The notes under the pieces are model-generated. The model did no database searches, was not told the DNA's origin, and saw nothing but the letters and a program-made list of their open reading frames with translations. The position numbers and the translations under genes were made by a program. From contig PWPZ01000153.1 in assembly GCA_003556985.1 (NCBI GenBank), positions 1 to 6,463 of the forward strand: a stretch of DNA of 6,463 nt. The letters are read 5' to 3'. Source of the DNA: Bacteroidota bacterium. Lineage in GTDB: Bacteria > Bacteroidota > Bacteroidia > Bacteroidales > PUMT01. Shown here in pieces: positions 1 through 5,313 of the stretch (within the stretch, counting starts at the first letter, position 1; each line of letters opens with the position of its first letter).

Positions 1-306
1 GAAGAAACTAGCTGGAGACTTTATCTAGATGACATAAGAACTCCAAAATCAAATGACTTTGTTATTGTACGAAGCGTGGATGAAGCTAAACAACTCATAA
101 AACAAAAAGGGTTTCCTTCTTATATGAGTTTAGACCACGACTTAGGTGAAGACGTTCCTACTGGATATGATTTTGTTAAATGGATAGTAAGTGAGTATAT
201 GGATAAAGATTTACCGCAGTTTGAGTTTAATATTCATTCTGCAAATCCTGTTGGTGCTGAAAATATGAGAGGCTTATTGAATAACTTTATAAAGAAGAAA
301 ATCTAG
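1..306 (+). CDS. cREC-like (cyclic-phosphate processing receiver domain) protein, 5' partial
   Basis: The reading frame is open from the first base, so the gene starts outside the window; 101 residues and a TAG stop are visible. The GTG at 76 lies inside the domain and is not the start. Visible motifs are LYLDDIRTP (residues 7-15, the paired acidic residues D10/D11), SLDHDLGED (43-51), TGYDFVKWIV and a C-terminal IHSANPVGAENM (78-89). This order, with DD near the N-terminus, DHDL in the middle and HSxNPxGxxNM near the end, matches from memory the receiver-like family named cREC, predicted to act on cyclic phosphates, possibly RNA ends. The activity is a prediction about the family, not shown here. 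It is the only + strand gene and its last 20 bases overlap the end of the convergent 205-aa gene. A plain response-regulator receiver is less likely because the HSxNP tail is specific. Confidence 0.75.
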   Translation, partial: EETSWRLYLDDIRTPKSNDFVIVRSVDEAKQLIKQKGFPSYMSLDHDLGEDVPTGYDFVKWIVSEYMDKDLPQFEFNIHSANPVGAENMRGLLNNFIKKKI

Positions 307-904
307 TGAATCTCATTCTTTTTTTTGATTGAAGTTCTTTCGTTATTCTGTCTAAATCTTTAGCGATTGCTCCGCTAGTTATTCTATTTCTTGCTATATT
401 TATTTTTCGAATAAGTTGAACAGTAGGTAGAAATAGGATAGGACCTCCACCTGGTATAAAAACAATAGCTAACAATAAAGAAACAATAGCAGAAGCTATA
501 ACTGTTGATGCTCTATATCCAACTGAATACATTATTTGATAAAGTTCATTTATAAAAAAGATTCTTATTTCTTCATATTTCAACTCTATTTCTTTTCTTT
601 TTTCATCCTGTGGAAGTTTGTTTATTTTCTTTTCAAGTCTTTGAAAATATTTTTTAAAGTCATTAATAATGGGTGTTGCTTTTTTTATTGCCTTGATGAT
701 TTCTTTTTTTTCGTTTATTTTTTCTAAATCTGTTTCTTGTTTTATTTCTTTTTCTAGCTCTGATTTTCTTTTTTCTAATGTATTAGCAAGCTTATCTACT
801 TTGACACTCACATCATATTTATGAAAGAAAATACCTTCTTCAAGAGTTTCTTTTTCTTTTATATAACTTCTTATATCGTTCATAGTAACATTATCTTTAC
901 TCAA
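287..904 (-). CDS. coiled-coil protein with a C-terminal membrane hairpin, unknown function
   Basis: This is a 205-aa protein I do not recognise. Residues about 35-120 are very rich in K and E with heptad-like spacing (for example LEKRKSELEKEIKQ), suggesting a long coiled coil. Residues about 133-165 are hydrophobic (TVIASAIVSLLLAIVFI, then PGGGP, then ILFLP), fitting either one long membrane segment or a re-entrant helical hairpin turned at PGGGP; a basic tail follows. The start used is TTG at 902-904, overlapping the preceding TGA as TTGA with an AAGAAG six bases upstream; an ATG at 881-883 (residue 8) is an alternative start. It is the last gene of the - strand array and its end overlaps the cREC-like gene by 20 bases. 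A membrane-anchored or virion-associated role is possible but not shown. Confidence 0.7.
   Translation of the reverse strand: MSKDNVTMNDIRSYIKEKETLEEGIFFHKYDVSVKVDKLANTLEKRKSELEKEIKQETDLEKINEKKEIIKAIKKATPIINDFKKYFQRLEKKINKLPQDEKRKEIELKYEEIRIFFINELYQIMYSVGYRASTVIASAIVSLLLAIVFIPGGGPILFLPTVQLIRKINIARNRITSGAIAKDLDRITKELQSKKRMRFTRFSSL
308..326 (+). terminator. weak candidate terminator after the cREC-like gene
   Basis: Immediately after the TAG stop, GAAT (308-311) and ATTC (315-318) can pair around a three-base loop, followed by eight T residues (319-326). The four-pair AT-rich stem is weak for an intrinsic terminator, and the site lies inside the convergent gene's coding sequence. It is supported mainly by its position and T tract. 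Confidence 0.25.
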
Positions 905-1107
905 ATATCTTCTTGTAGTACTTTACTCACAGAGTTATTAGAATATATTTGAAGAATAATGTTTTGCAATATTCCTGATACGGAAATGATGTTAAACTTT
1001 TCTGGAAGTTCGTCGTGCCGTATTGTATCACTTCCATAAATATTATCAATACTGTTATTTTCAAAAAGACTTTCTTTGGCGTTCTTAGACAATATTTTTT
1101 TAGGCAA
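901..1107 (-). CDS. small hypothetical protein, 68 aa, TTG start
   Basis: This is an open frame of 68 codons with no recognised domain. It contains no ATG; the best start is TTG at 1105-1107, with AAGG at 1117-1120 nine bases upstream. The protein is mixed polar with one hydrophobic stretch (SGILQNIILQIYS) near the C-terminus. Its stop overlaps the TTG start of the 205-aa gene, the coupling seen elsewhere in the array, which supports it as a real gene. The lack of any ATG, and a hairpin covering its ribosome site, leave room for it being the remnant of a longer gene or a tightly controlled one. An in-frame TAA at 1123-1125 limits any extension upstream. Confidence 0.5.
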   Translation of the reverse strand: MPKKILSKNAKESLFENNSIDNIYGSDTIRHDELPEKFNIISVSGILQNIILQIYSNNSVSKVLQEDI

Positions 1108-1119
1108 AAAAATTTGCCT
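1102..1119 (-). promoter_or_regulatory. hairpin covering the ribosome site and TTG start of the 68-aa gene
   Basis: AGGCAAA and TTTGCCT form a perfect seven-pair inverted repeat (1102-1108 with 1113-1119) around a four-base loop. In the - strand transcript the 5' arm contains the AGG of the likely ribosome site and the 3' arm contains the UUG start (1105-1107), so the folded form would hide both. On the + strand the same stem is followed by a T run (1119-1124), so it could instead stop antisense transcripts. The geometry is read directly from the sequence; either function is inference. Confidence 0.45.
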
Positions 1120-1123
1120 TTTT

Positions 1124-1152
1124 TATATATATCACAAAACCAAACTAAACAA
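1124..1152 (-). promoter_or_regulatory. weak candidate promoter in the largest spacer
   Basis: In the 37-base spacer, reading on the - strand, TTGTTT (1147-1152) is followed 17 bases later by TATATA (1124-1129); an overlapping TGATATATA (1126-1134) resembles an extended -10. The matches are partial and the spacer is almost pure A+T, so chance is a serious alternative. If used, transcription would begin almost at the ribosome site of the 68-aa gene. Confidence 0.22.
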
Positions 1153-1378
1153 AAGAATCACTTTCCTGTAAAATGGTTTTAGTTCTTCTATCTCTTTTAA
1201 GTATGTTCATAAGTAAAGGAGAAACAGGTTCCCCTAATACAGATTCAGATTTTACAGCGGGGGTTGCAATAGCATTGAAATCATTATCTATAAATTTTAT
1301 AGAAGAAAAAGGAACCCTTTTAGAGTTGTGAATACTTATGTTTTTGTTCGTAATTGTTTGTTTAAAACGAATTTTCAT
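1145..1378 (-). CDS. small hypothetical protein, 77 aa
   Basis: No family is recognised. The start is ATG at 1376-1378 with AAAAGG five bases upstream, a good ribosome site; the gene ends with TAG. The N-terminal half is basic (MKIRFKQTITNK), the centre has FSSIKFIDNDF and an alanine/proline-containing stretch (AIATPAVKSESVLGEPVS), and the C-terminus is LLMNILKRDRRTK followed by an acidic end. It starts 9 bases after the 67-aa gene and, unusually, in the same reading frame, so the two are separated only by a TAA and three sense codons (AAG GTA ATA). It may be an independent small protein or the second half of an ancestral longer product. Confidence 0.6.
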   Translation of the reverse strand: MKIRFKQTITNKNISIHNSKRVPFSSIKFIDNDFNAIATPAVKSESVLGEPVSPLLMNILKRDRRTKTILQESDSFV

Positions 1379-1388
1379 TATTACCTTT
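1374..1388 (-). repeat. 15-base repeat, copy 2 (ribosome site plus ATG)
   Basis: TTCATTATTACCTTT on the + strand, AAAGGTAATAATGAA on the coding strand, contains the AAAGG and ATG of the 77-aa gene. It is identical to the copy at 1497-1511; start codons lie 123 bases (41 codons) apart in the same frame. Confidence 0.7.
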
Positions 1389-1591
1389 TATGAAAATGTA
1401 TCTGATGCAAAAGTGTTTGTTTCAGAAGCATCAAAGAATAAAACAACTCTTTGGCTTTGTTCAATCTTTGAGGGTTGGTTCCTTTTTAGATTAAGGTTCA
1501 TTATTACCTTTGTAGCCTCTAAGGTAAAAACTGATTTTTGGGTTTTGGATTTATTAAAAATGTATGCATCCCCTATTTTTTTTGTTTTCAT
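1388..1591 (-). CDS. small hypothetical protein, 67 aa, with possible internal start
   Basis: No family is recognised. ATG at 1589-1591 overlaps the TGA of the upstream gene (ATGA), implying coupled translation; no clear SD precedes it. A second ATG at 1499-1501 (residue 31) has AAAGG five bases upstream, the better ribosome site, and would give a nested 37-aa product. The block KVIM (residues 28-31), followed by alternating hydrophobic and polar residues, recurs 41 codons later across the stop codon at the head of the 77-aa gene. The pattern suggests a short beta-rich protein. Its stop is TAA at 1388-1390. Confidence 0.55.
   Translation of the reverse strand: MKTKKIGDAYIFNKSKTQKSVFTLEATKVIMNLNLKRNQPSKIEQSQRVVLFFDASETNTFASDTFS
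1497..1511 (-). repeat. 15-base repeat, copy 1 (internal ribosome site plus ATG)
   Basis: This is an exact copy of the sequence at 1374-1388, lying inside the 67-aa gene over codons 28-31 and the next base pairs. It carries the same AAAGG-TAATA-ATG arrangement, so it may start a nested protein, or mark a small in-frame duplication. Confidence 0.7.
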
Positions 1592-1809
1592 AATGAATAG
1601 CTATATTTAAACTTTTCACGCCTTTCTATTGTTTTGATTTTAGTTCCAATAAAACTTTTTTTAAAAATAGCATTCTTATTTAAAAGTAAATCGTGAGAGT
1701 CGTTTTCAGTAATGAGCACCATTTGAACCGAAGTGTCAAATTTGTTTTTTTTGTCATTATTAAAAACAATAACACTTCGATTGTTATTTTCTTTATGTTG
1801 CTTTACCAT
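1588..1809 (-). CDS. small basic hypothetical protein, 73 aa
   Basis: No family is recognised. The start is ATG at 1807-1809, overlapping the end of the 135-aa gene by 17 bases in another frame; only a weak purine-rich stretch (AGAAAG) precedes it, so coupling is likely. The sequence is rich in K and N with short alternating hydrophobic runs (RSVIVFNND, VQMVLITEND) and a basic C-terminal part (GTKIKTIERREKFKY). This resembles in general character, but not by clear alignment, the 67- and 77-aa products that follow, which could be diverged relatives. It ends in an ATGA overlap with the 67-aa gene. Confidence 0.6.
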   Translation of the reverse strand: MVKQHKENNNRSVIVFNNDKKNKFDTSVQMVLITENDSHDLLLNKNAIFKKSFIGTKIKTIERREKFKYSYSL

Positions 1810-2200
1810 ATTTACTTTCTACATCTTCCCTATAGTTTTCAATAAGGTCTCTAGATGTATCAATAACGCCTTCATAGTTTGTTTCAATTTCTTTTACCAC
1901 CTGATAATCAATATTATCTTCCACATCATCCAATTCGTCAATGTTATCAAGGGTTATTGCCTTTGATTCACTTTGTGAGAAGTCTGCTGCTTTCTTGAAG
2001 AAGACAATCTTCCATTTATCTTCGATGGGATTATCTTTTCCTTCCAGAAGCAAAAACACAACATTATAACCTTCTGGAATATACCCAGCTTCAAAGGTAT
2101 ATTTACTTTCAATCCAACTCTTAAGTTGTTCGTCTTTTAGTTCTACTGGTTCTACGCTTTTTACTTTAGTAAAAAAGATTGTTCCTTGTTCTTCGCTCAT
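1793..2200 (-). CDS. acidic hypothetical protein, 135 aa
   Basis: No family is recognised. ATG at 2198-2200 is preceded by AAGGAG at seven bases, the best class of ribosome site in the window, so this should be well translated. The first 75 residues look like a small alpha/beta fold (GTIFFTKVKSVE, then YNVVFLLLEG and KWKIVFFKK as likely strands). From about residue 76 the protein turns very acidic (NIDELDDVEDNIDYQVVK) and probably helical to the end, a composition seen in adaptors and assembly partners. It begins 11 bases after the AAA ATPase gene, whose stop overlaps this SD, so it is probably co-expressed with the ATPase and may be its partner or substrate; that role is inferred from position only. 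Confidence 0.75.
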   Translation of the reverse strand: MSEEQGTIFFTKVKSVEPVELKDEQLKSWIESKYTFEAGYIPEGYNVVFLLLEGKDNPIEDKWKIVFFKKAADFSQSESKAITLDNIDELDDVEDNIDYQVVKEIETNYEGVIDTSRDLIENYREDVESKYGKAT

Positions 2201-2207
2201 TCTTCTA

Positions 2208-2213
2208 CTCCTT
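2208..2213 (-). promoter_or_regulatory. strong ribosome site fused to the upstream stop codon
   Basis: AAGGAG lies seven bases before the ATG of the 135-aa gene, and its first two bases belong to the TAA stop of the AAA ATPase gene (TAAGGAG). This places a terminating ribosome directly on the next start region. Confidence 0.8.
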
Positions 2214-3378
2214 ATAAAATGAAACTTGAGGCATCTTTGTCCTCACCCTTGTTACTTTGTGCTGCTCTTTCTTTTATGATTTTCTTTATATCATTTTCAG
2301 AAGGGTTTTTGCCTTCAAAAAACTTATAGATATTTAAATCATCTGATATTCCTTTTAGGTATGCAAAAGAAATATTTGTAGTACTTTTAACCTCAAAGAT
2401 AACATTTAAAATAAACTCTTTATCAAAATCAAAAAGATACTTATCTACAAACTCTCTTATATTTTCTTCGCTTGGAAGTTCGAAAGTAAATACAGTATCT
2501 ATTCTACCTGGACGAATAAATGCATCATCAAAAAGTTTAATCTTGTTTGTTGTAAAAATACTTACTACATTATCTATTTCCCTTACACCATCGAGTGTAT
2601 TTAAAATCTTTCCAAGTATTTGATTTGGTGTTCCACCTGTGCTATCTCTATCTAAAAGAGCGGTATCGAAATCTTCAAAGACAAAGATTTTCTTTTCGTC
2701 TCTGTAATAATCATCAGAGTTATCTAAAAACTCTTTGATATCACTAAAAACTTCAAACTCAATATTATGATTGTCTGCCTTTGTTCTCAAATACTTCAAA
2801 GTCATTGACTTTCCACAACCAGGAGCCCCTTCGAATATTACACCTCTTTTCAAGGGAATATCTCTTTTCTTACAAAACTCTCTTAAGTCTTCATCAAGCA
2901 GAAAATCAATAGTTTTCTTTTCAATTTCTGCAGTTGGTATTCCAATAATATGAGGAGGAGTTCTTTTAACAAAAGATTTGTTTCGATTATGCATTAAAGC
3001 TTTTACCACTTCTTTTGCTTCATCAAAACGAGCTATAATAAAATCATAAGAACGAGGACGAGTAAAAGGTGTTACAATTTTTACAAATCTCATTCCATTT
3101 ACTTTACAATAGTTTAAATCTCCTAAAATAGAAGCTTGTTCAAAAGAGAAGTCTTGCATGAAAGAAAAGTTATAATCATTTACTTTCATATGAGTATTAC
3201 CTGACGCTTCTACTTCATCTGCAAAGTTCTCGCTTTCTGCAAAGAAAGTTGCAGTAAAGTTTCGGGTATCCAAATACTTTGAAATAACATCTCCGTATAT
3301 TTCTGCTACAAATCTTAAATCATCTGATCTAAATACACTTCCATCCAAGTTGAAATTTTCTATTGATTCCCAGTGCAT
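2212..3378 (-). CDS. AAA ATPase, Bcs1-like
   Basis: This is a 388-aa classical AAA protein. An N-terminal region of about 140 residues without recognised motif precedes the ATPase core, probably for substrate binding or oligomer packing. Core motifs are Walker A GAPGCGKS (184-191), Walker B IFVFEDFD (231-238), a TLDGV segment (261-265), sensor 1 in FTTNK (N278), and FIRPGRID (287-294) carrying the arginine-finger residues R289 and R292. The ED order of the Walker B and the LDGV...TTN...RPGRID spacing resemble Bcs1-type AAA proteins rather than MoxR. No membrane segment is evident, unlike mitochondrial Bcs1, so it is likely soluble and may act as a hexameric unfoldase or translocase. The start is ATG with AAGGAG five bases upstream, and a near-consensus sigma70 promoter lies just before it. 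The substrate is unknown; the neighbouring acidic 135-aa protein is a candidate partner. Confidence 0.9.
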   Translation of the reverse strand: MHWESIENFNLDGSVFRSDDLRFVAEIYGDVISKYLDTRNFTATFFAESENFADEVEASGNTHMKVNDYNFSFMQDFSFEQASILGDLNYCKVNGMRFVKIVTPFTRPRSYDFIIARFDEAKEVVKALMHNRNKSFVKRTPPHIIGIPTAEIEKKTIDFLLDEDLREFCKKRDIPLKRGVIFEGAPGCGKSMTLKYLRTKADNHNIEFEVFSDIKEFLDNSDDYYRDEKKIFVFEDFDTALLDRDSTGGTPNQILGKILNTLDGVREIDNVVSIFTTNKIKLFDDAFIRPGRIDTVFTFELPSEENIREFVDKYLFDFDKEFILNVIFEVKSTTNISFAYLKGISDDLNIYKFFEGKNPSENDIKKIIKERAAQSNKGEDKDASSFIL

Positions 3379-3383
3379 TTTTT

Positions 3384-3389
3384 CTCCTT
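3384..3389 (-). promoter_or_regulatory. strong ribosome site of the AAA ATPase gene
   Basis: AAGGAG lies five bases before the ATG at 3376-3378 and fixes this start. If transcription begins at the usual distance from the promoter just upstream, the leader would be only about 12 bases, starting right at this site. Confidence 0.8.
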
Positions 3390-3396
3390 ATAAATC

Positions 3397-3426
3397 ATTA
3401 TACACTTTTTATATTCTTTTTGTCAA
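3397..3426 (-). promoter_or_regulatory. near-consensus sigma70 promoter driving the AAA ATPase and downstream genes
   Basis: On the - strand a perfect -35 TTGACA (3421-3426) is separated by 18 bases from a perfect -10 TATAAT (3397-3402). The expected start is near 3389-3391. It lies entirely within the last codons of the 52-aa gene, the -10 overlapping that gene's TAA stop. It provides transcription of the ATPase, the 135-aa gene and the small-gene run independent of the MoxR/VWA half. Confidence 0.85.
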
Positions 3427-3556
3427 TATCAGAGTAGAACTTCTCTTTTATCCAATCATAATAAGCTATACCATTTTGCTCATATTTATCAACCAACTCA
3501 ATGAAAAACTTAAGGGTATAAAAGTGAGTTACTAAAAAACATATTCTTTCTTTCAT
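3398..3556 (-). CDS. small hypothetical protein, 52 aa, coupled to the VWA gene
   Basis: This short gene is easily missed by length cut-offs. ATG at 3554-3556 overlaps the TGA of the 517-aa gene as ATGA, and the frame runs 52 codons to TAA at 3398-3400. No SD is placed for an independent start, so translation probably depends on ribosomes finishing the VWA gene. The product is rich in aromatic and charged residues (HFYTLKFFIELVDKYEQ, YYDWIKEKFYSD), predicted mostly helical, with no membrane segment or recognised family. It fills what would otherwise be a 174-base gap in a compact array, which supports it being real. By position it could be an adaptor of the VWA protein or the following AAA ATPase; that is inference. 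Confidence 0.65.
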   Translation of the reverse strand: MKERICFLVTHFYTLKFFIELVDKYEQNGIAYYDWIKEKFYSDIDKKNIKSV

Positions 3557-5106
3557 GTATATTGTATGTAGTTCTCTTTTTCTTTAGGGTAAATATTACT
3601 CTTATCTCTTGTAATCCAAAGAATGTTTTTAGGATTGTTTTTATAAATACCTAAATCTTCTTCACCCAATCGAAAGAAATATCCATCTGTAAGTATTACA
3701 AGGTATGGAAGTTCCTTTTTATTTTTTGTGGCAAACCTAACTCCATTAACATCAAAAAGATACCCGCTTCCTCTTGAAGTAGCTTTTTCAGAAAGATATT
3801 GGAAAATAGTGTTAGGGTTTGTTCCACCACCACCTCTTAAATTGAAATCTTTCCATGAACCTCTTTTATATTCTTTTAGACCTTCACGAATATTCCAATC
3901 CCATTGCATTGTAAGTATTTTGCCTGTTCGAGAAAAGTTCAGTTCTTTTGCTGCAAAATCTAACTCGGTAAAAAATGTTTTCATTTCTTCTTCGGAGTAA
4001 AAACAACTACCAGATGTATCAATGGCAAATATAATATAACTAGTTACTTTGTGAACAATCTCAATGGCATGTTTTCCTAAAATACCATAACGGCTTCTTG
4101 GGTCCCAAGGATAGTTTACGGGAGATTGAACCTTATCTTTCAAATATGAGTTATTCGTAATGAATGTATTCATATTCTTTTTAAGTTGTTTTCTCCAGTT
4201 TACTTTTGGCTTATTTAGTTCTTTAATCTTTCGAGTTAAATTTCCTACTTCTTTGCCTGGGTGCTTTGATTTAATCTTTTCTTCAATCTTAGTTGCCTGT
4301 TCAATGATGTTATCAGCAAAGTTTTGTCTTTCAATTTCATTTCTTAAATCTTCAAAGTTTTCTTCTTTTTGCTCTTCACTCTCTATATGTTTATCAAAAG
4401 AAACTTCGTAAATAGCCTCTCCGTTATATGGTGTGAAACTTCCCCCTTCACCCTTAGAAGGTTTAATGACTGGTATTAAATCCTCACCATTCATTGTTAC
4501 TTCTGAACCATCTTTCTTTCTTACTTGAAAAGTTCCATTACCATTATTTTGAGTTATTTGTCCTCTTTCACCTGTTTTCTTATTATGGACTTCTTCGAAA
4601 CTTTCAAGTCCTTTTTGTCGGTTCTCTTCTGCTTTCTTGCTCATCCATGCAAATAGGCGAAAAGTTTCAATAGCATCATTTCCCATTCTTTGAAACTCAC
4701 GAAGAAACTCTTTTGGAGGAGTAATGCCACCTTCTGGCATTTTAACTTTTAACTCATATCCAAACTTCATAGAATTGATTTCATGGTTTATGGCAGCATC
4801 CTCTGCCATATTTGCAAGCATCATACTCTTCTTAAATAAATCTTTATGTCTTGCATGATGCTTTTTAAGAATATGAAATGCTTCATGAATAACAAGATAG
4901 TAAAGTTCTTCTTTTGAAAACTTTTCTATTTGTTCAGAGGAGTAATAAAAGATAACTCTTCTGTCTTTATAGGCAACTCCCGCTGGAGAGTTGCCTAAGA
5001 TTTTACCATCATCTTCAACAAAGTCACAGTTAATGAGAAACAGATAAATAAGAGGTTCTTTATCTGATATGTAGTTCATCAATGTTACTATTCTTTCTGG
5101 TCTCAT
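3553..5106 (-). CDS. putative zinc metallopeptidase with C-terminal VWA domain (DUF2201-like)
   Basis: This 517-aa protein has two domains joined by a long linker. The N-terminal domain carries the zinc-peptidase motif HEAFH (H74, E75, H78), followed by a conserved-looking MAEDAAINHE (100-109), where E102, D103 or D107-equivalent acidic residues could supply a third ligand. Residues about 180-215 (GQITQNNGNGTFQVRKKDG) look like a small beta barrel inserted before a charged, probably helical linker (240-310). The C-terminal VWA domain has a complete metal-ion-dependent adhesion site: DTSGS (363-367), T429 after a run of four glycines, and LTDG (472-475). This architecture matches the DUF2201 putative metallopeptidase/VWA proteins encoded beside MoxR ATPases. 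It probably works with the MoxR ATPase upstream, either presenting a target or being activated by it; whether it cleaves protein is unproven. ATG directly abuts the previous stop, with GAGG five bases upstream. Confidence 0.9.
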   Translation of the reverse strand: MRPERIVTLMNYISDKEPLIYLFLINCDFVEDDGKILGNSPAGVAYKDRRVIFYYSSEQIEKFSKEELYYLVIHEAFHILKKHHARHKDLFKKSMMLANMAEDAAINHEINSMKFGYELKVKMPEGGITPPKEFLREFQRMGNDAIETFRLFAWMSKKAEENRQKGLESFEEVHNKKTGERGQITQNNGNGTFQVRKKDGSEVTMNGEDLIPVIKPSKGEGGSFTPYNGEAIYEVSFDKHIESEEQKEENFEDLRNEIERQNFADNIIEQATKIEEKIKSKHPGKEVGNLTRKIKELNKPKVNWRKQLKKNMNTFITNNSYLKDKVQSPVNYPWDPRSRYGILGKHAIEIVHKVTSYIIFAIDTSGSCFYSEEEMKTFFTELDFAAKELNFSRTGKILTMQWDWNIREGLKEYKRGSWKDFNLRGGGGTNPNTIFQYLSEKATSRGSGYLFDVNGVRFATKNKKELPYLVILTDGYFFRLGEEDLGIYKNNPKNILWITRDKSNIYPKEKENYIQYT

Positions 5107-5301
5107 TTAATCCTCTTCATCTTCTGGCCAAATAAAAGTATCAAGTTTTCCAGTTAAAACTTTAAAACTTTCTTTCATTCTTTGCTTTAACTTTTTGTAT
5201 TTTATGTTGCTATTTAAAGGTTTTGCAGGCACCCAAAAATTCTTTGAAGTAGAAGTATGATTTTCTTCACAATGTTTTATCAAGTCATTTAAATACCACA
5301 T
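5107..5301 (-). CDS. small conserved phage-type protein, 64 aa
   Basis: ATG at 5299-5301 has AAGGA seven bases upstream; the TAA stop touches the ATG of the VWA gene with no spacer. The order FWVPAKPL (22-29), a basic helix KLKQRMKESF, then VLTGKLDTFIWPE (48-60) recalls from memory a widespread short phage protein with a WVPA(R/K)PL ... TGxxDxxxWP pattern and no assigned role. The C-terminus is acidic (EDEED). There is no signal or membrane segment. Lying between the ATPase and its VWA partner, it is surely co-translated with them, though the family is common enough in phages that the placement may not mean a shared function. Confidence 0.75.
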   Translation of the reverse strand: MWYLNDLIKHCEENHTSTSKNFWVPAKPLNSNIKYKKLKQRMKESFKVLTGKLDTFIWPEDEED

Positions 5302-5308
5302 AAATAAA

Positions 5309-5313
5309 TCCTT
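5309..5313 (-). promoter_or_regulatory. ribosome site fused to the MoxR stop codon
   Basis: AAGGA lies seven bases before the ATG of the 64-aa gene, and its first two bases are the end of the MoxR gene's TAA (TAAGGA), the same stop-SD fusion seen at 2208-2213. Confidence 0.7.

Noticed and set aside
76..78. GTG as a start for the cREC-like gene
   Set aside because: Starting here would remove the LDDIRTP motif that is open and in frame upstream; the gene clearly starts outside the window.
536..727. A 63-codon + strand frame rich in F and Y
   Set aside because: It is antisense to the lysine-rich coiled coil of the 205-aa gene; AAA/GAA codons read backwards give runs of Phe. No motif or ribosome site supports it.
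1338..1610. A 90-codon + strand frame
   Set aside because: It is antisense to the linked 67- and 77-aa genes, which have better junctions and, for the 77-aa gene, a good SD; its apparent internal repeat simply mirrors the 15-base repeat.
2063..2068. A TATAAT on the - strand within the 135-aa gene
   Set aside because: No -35-like sequence lies at 16-18 bases, and no gene start is appropriately placed.
3642..3649. TATAAATA on the + strand, identical to a T4-type late promoter
   Set aside because: It lies inside the VWA gene, with no + strand gene downstream, in AT-rich sequence where an eight-base match is expected by chance.
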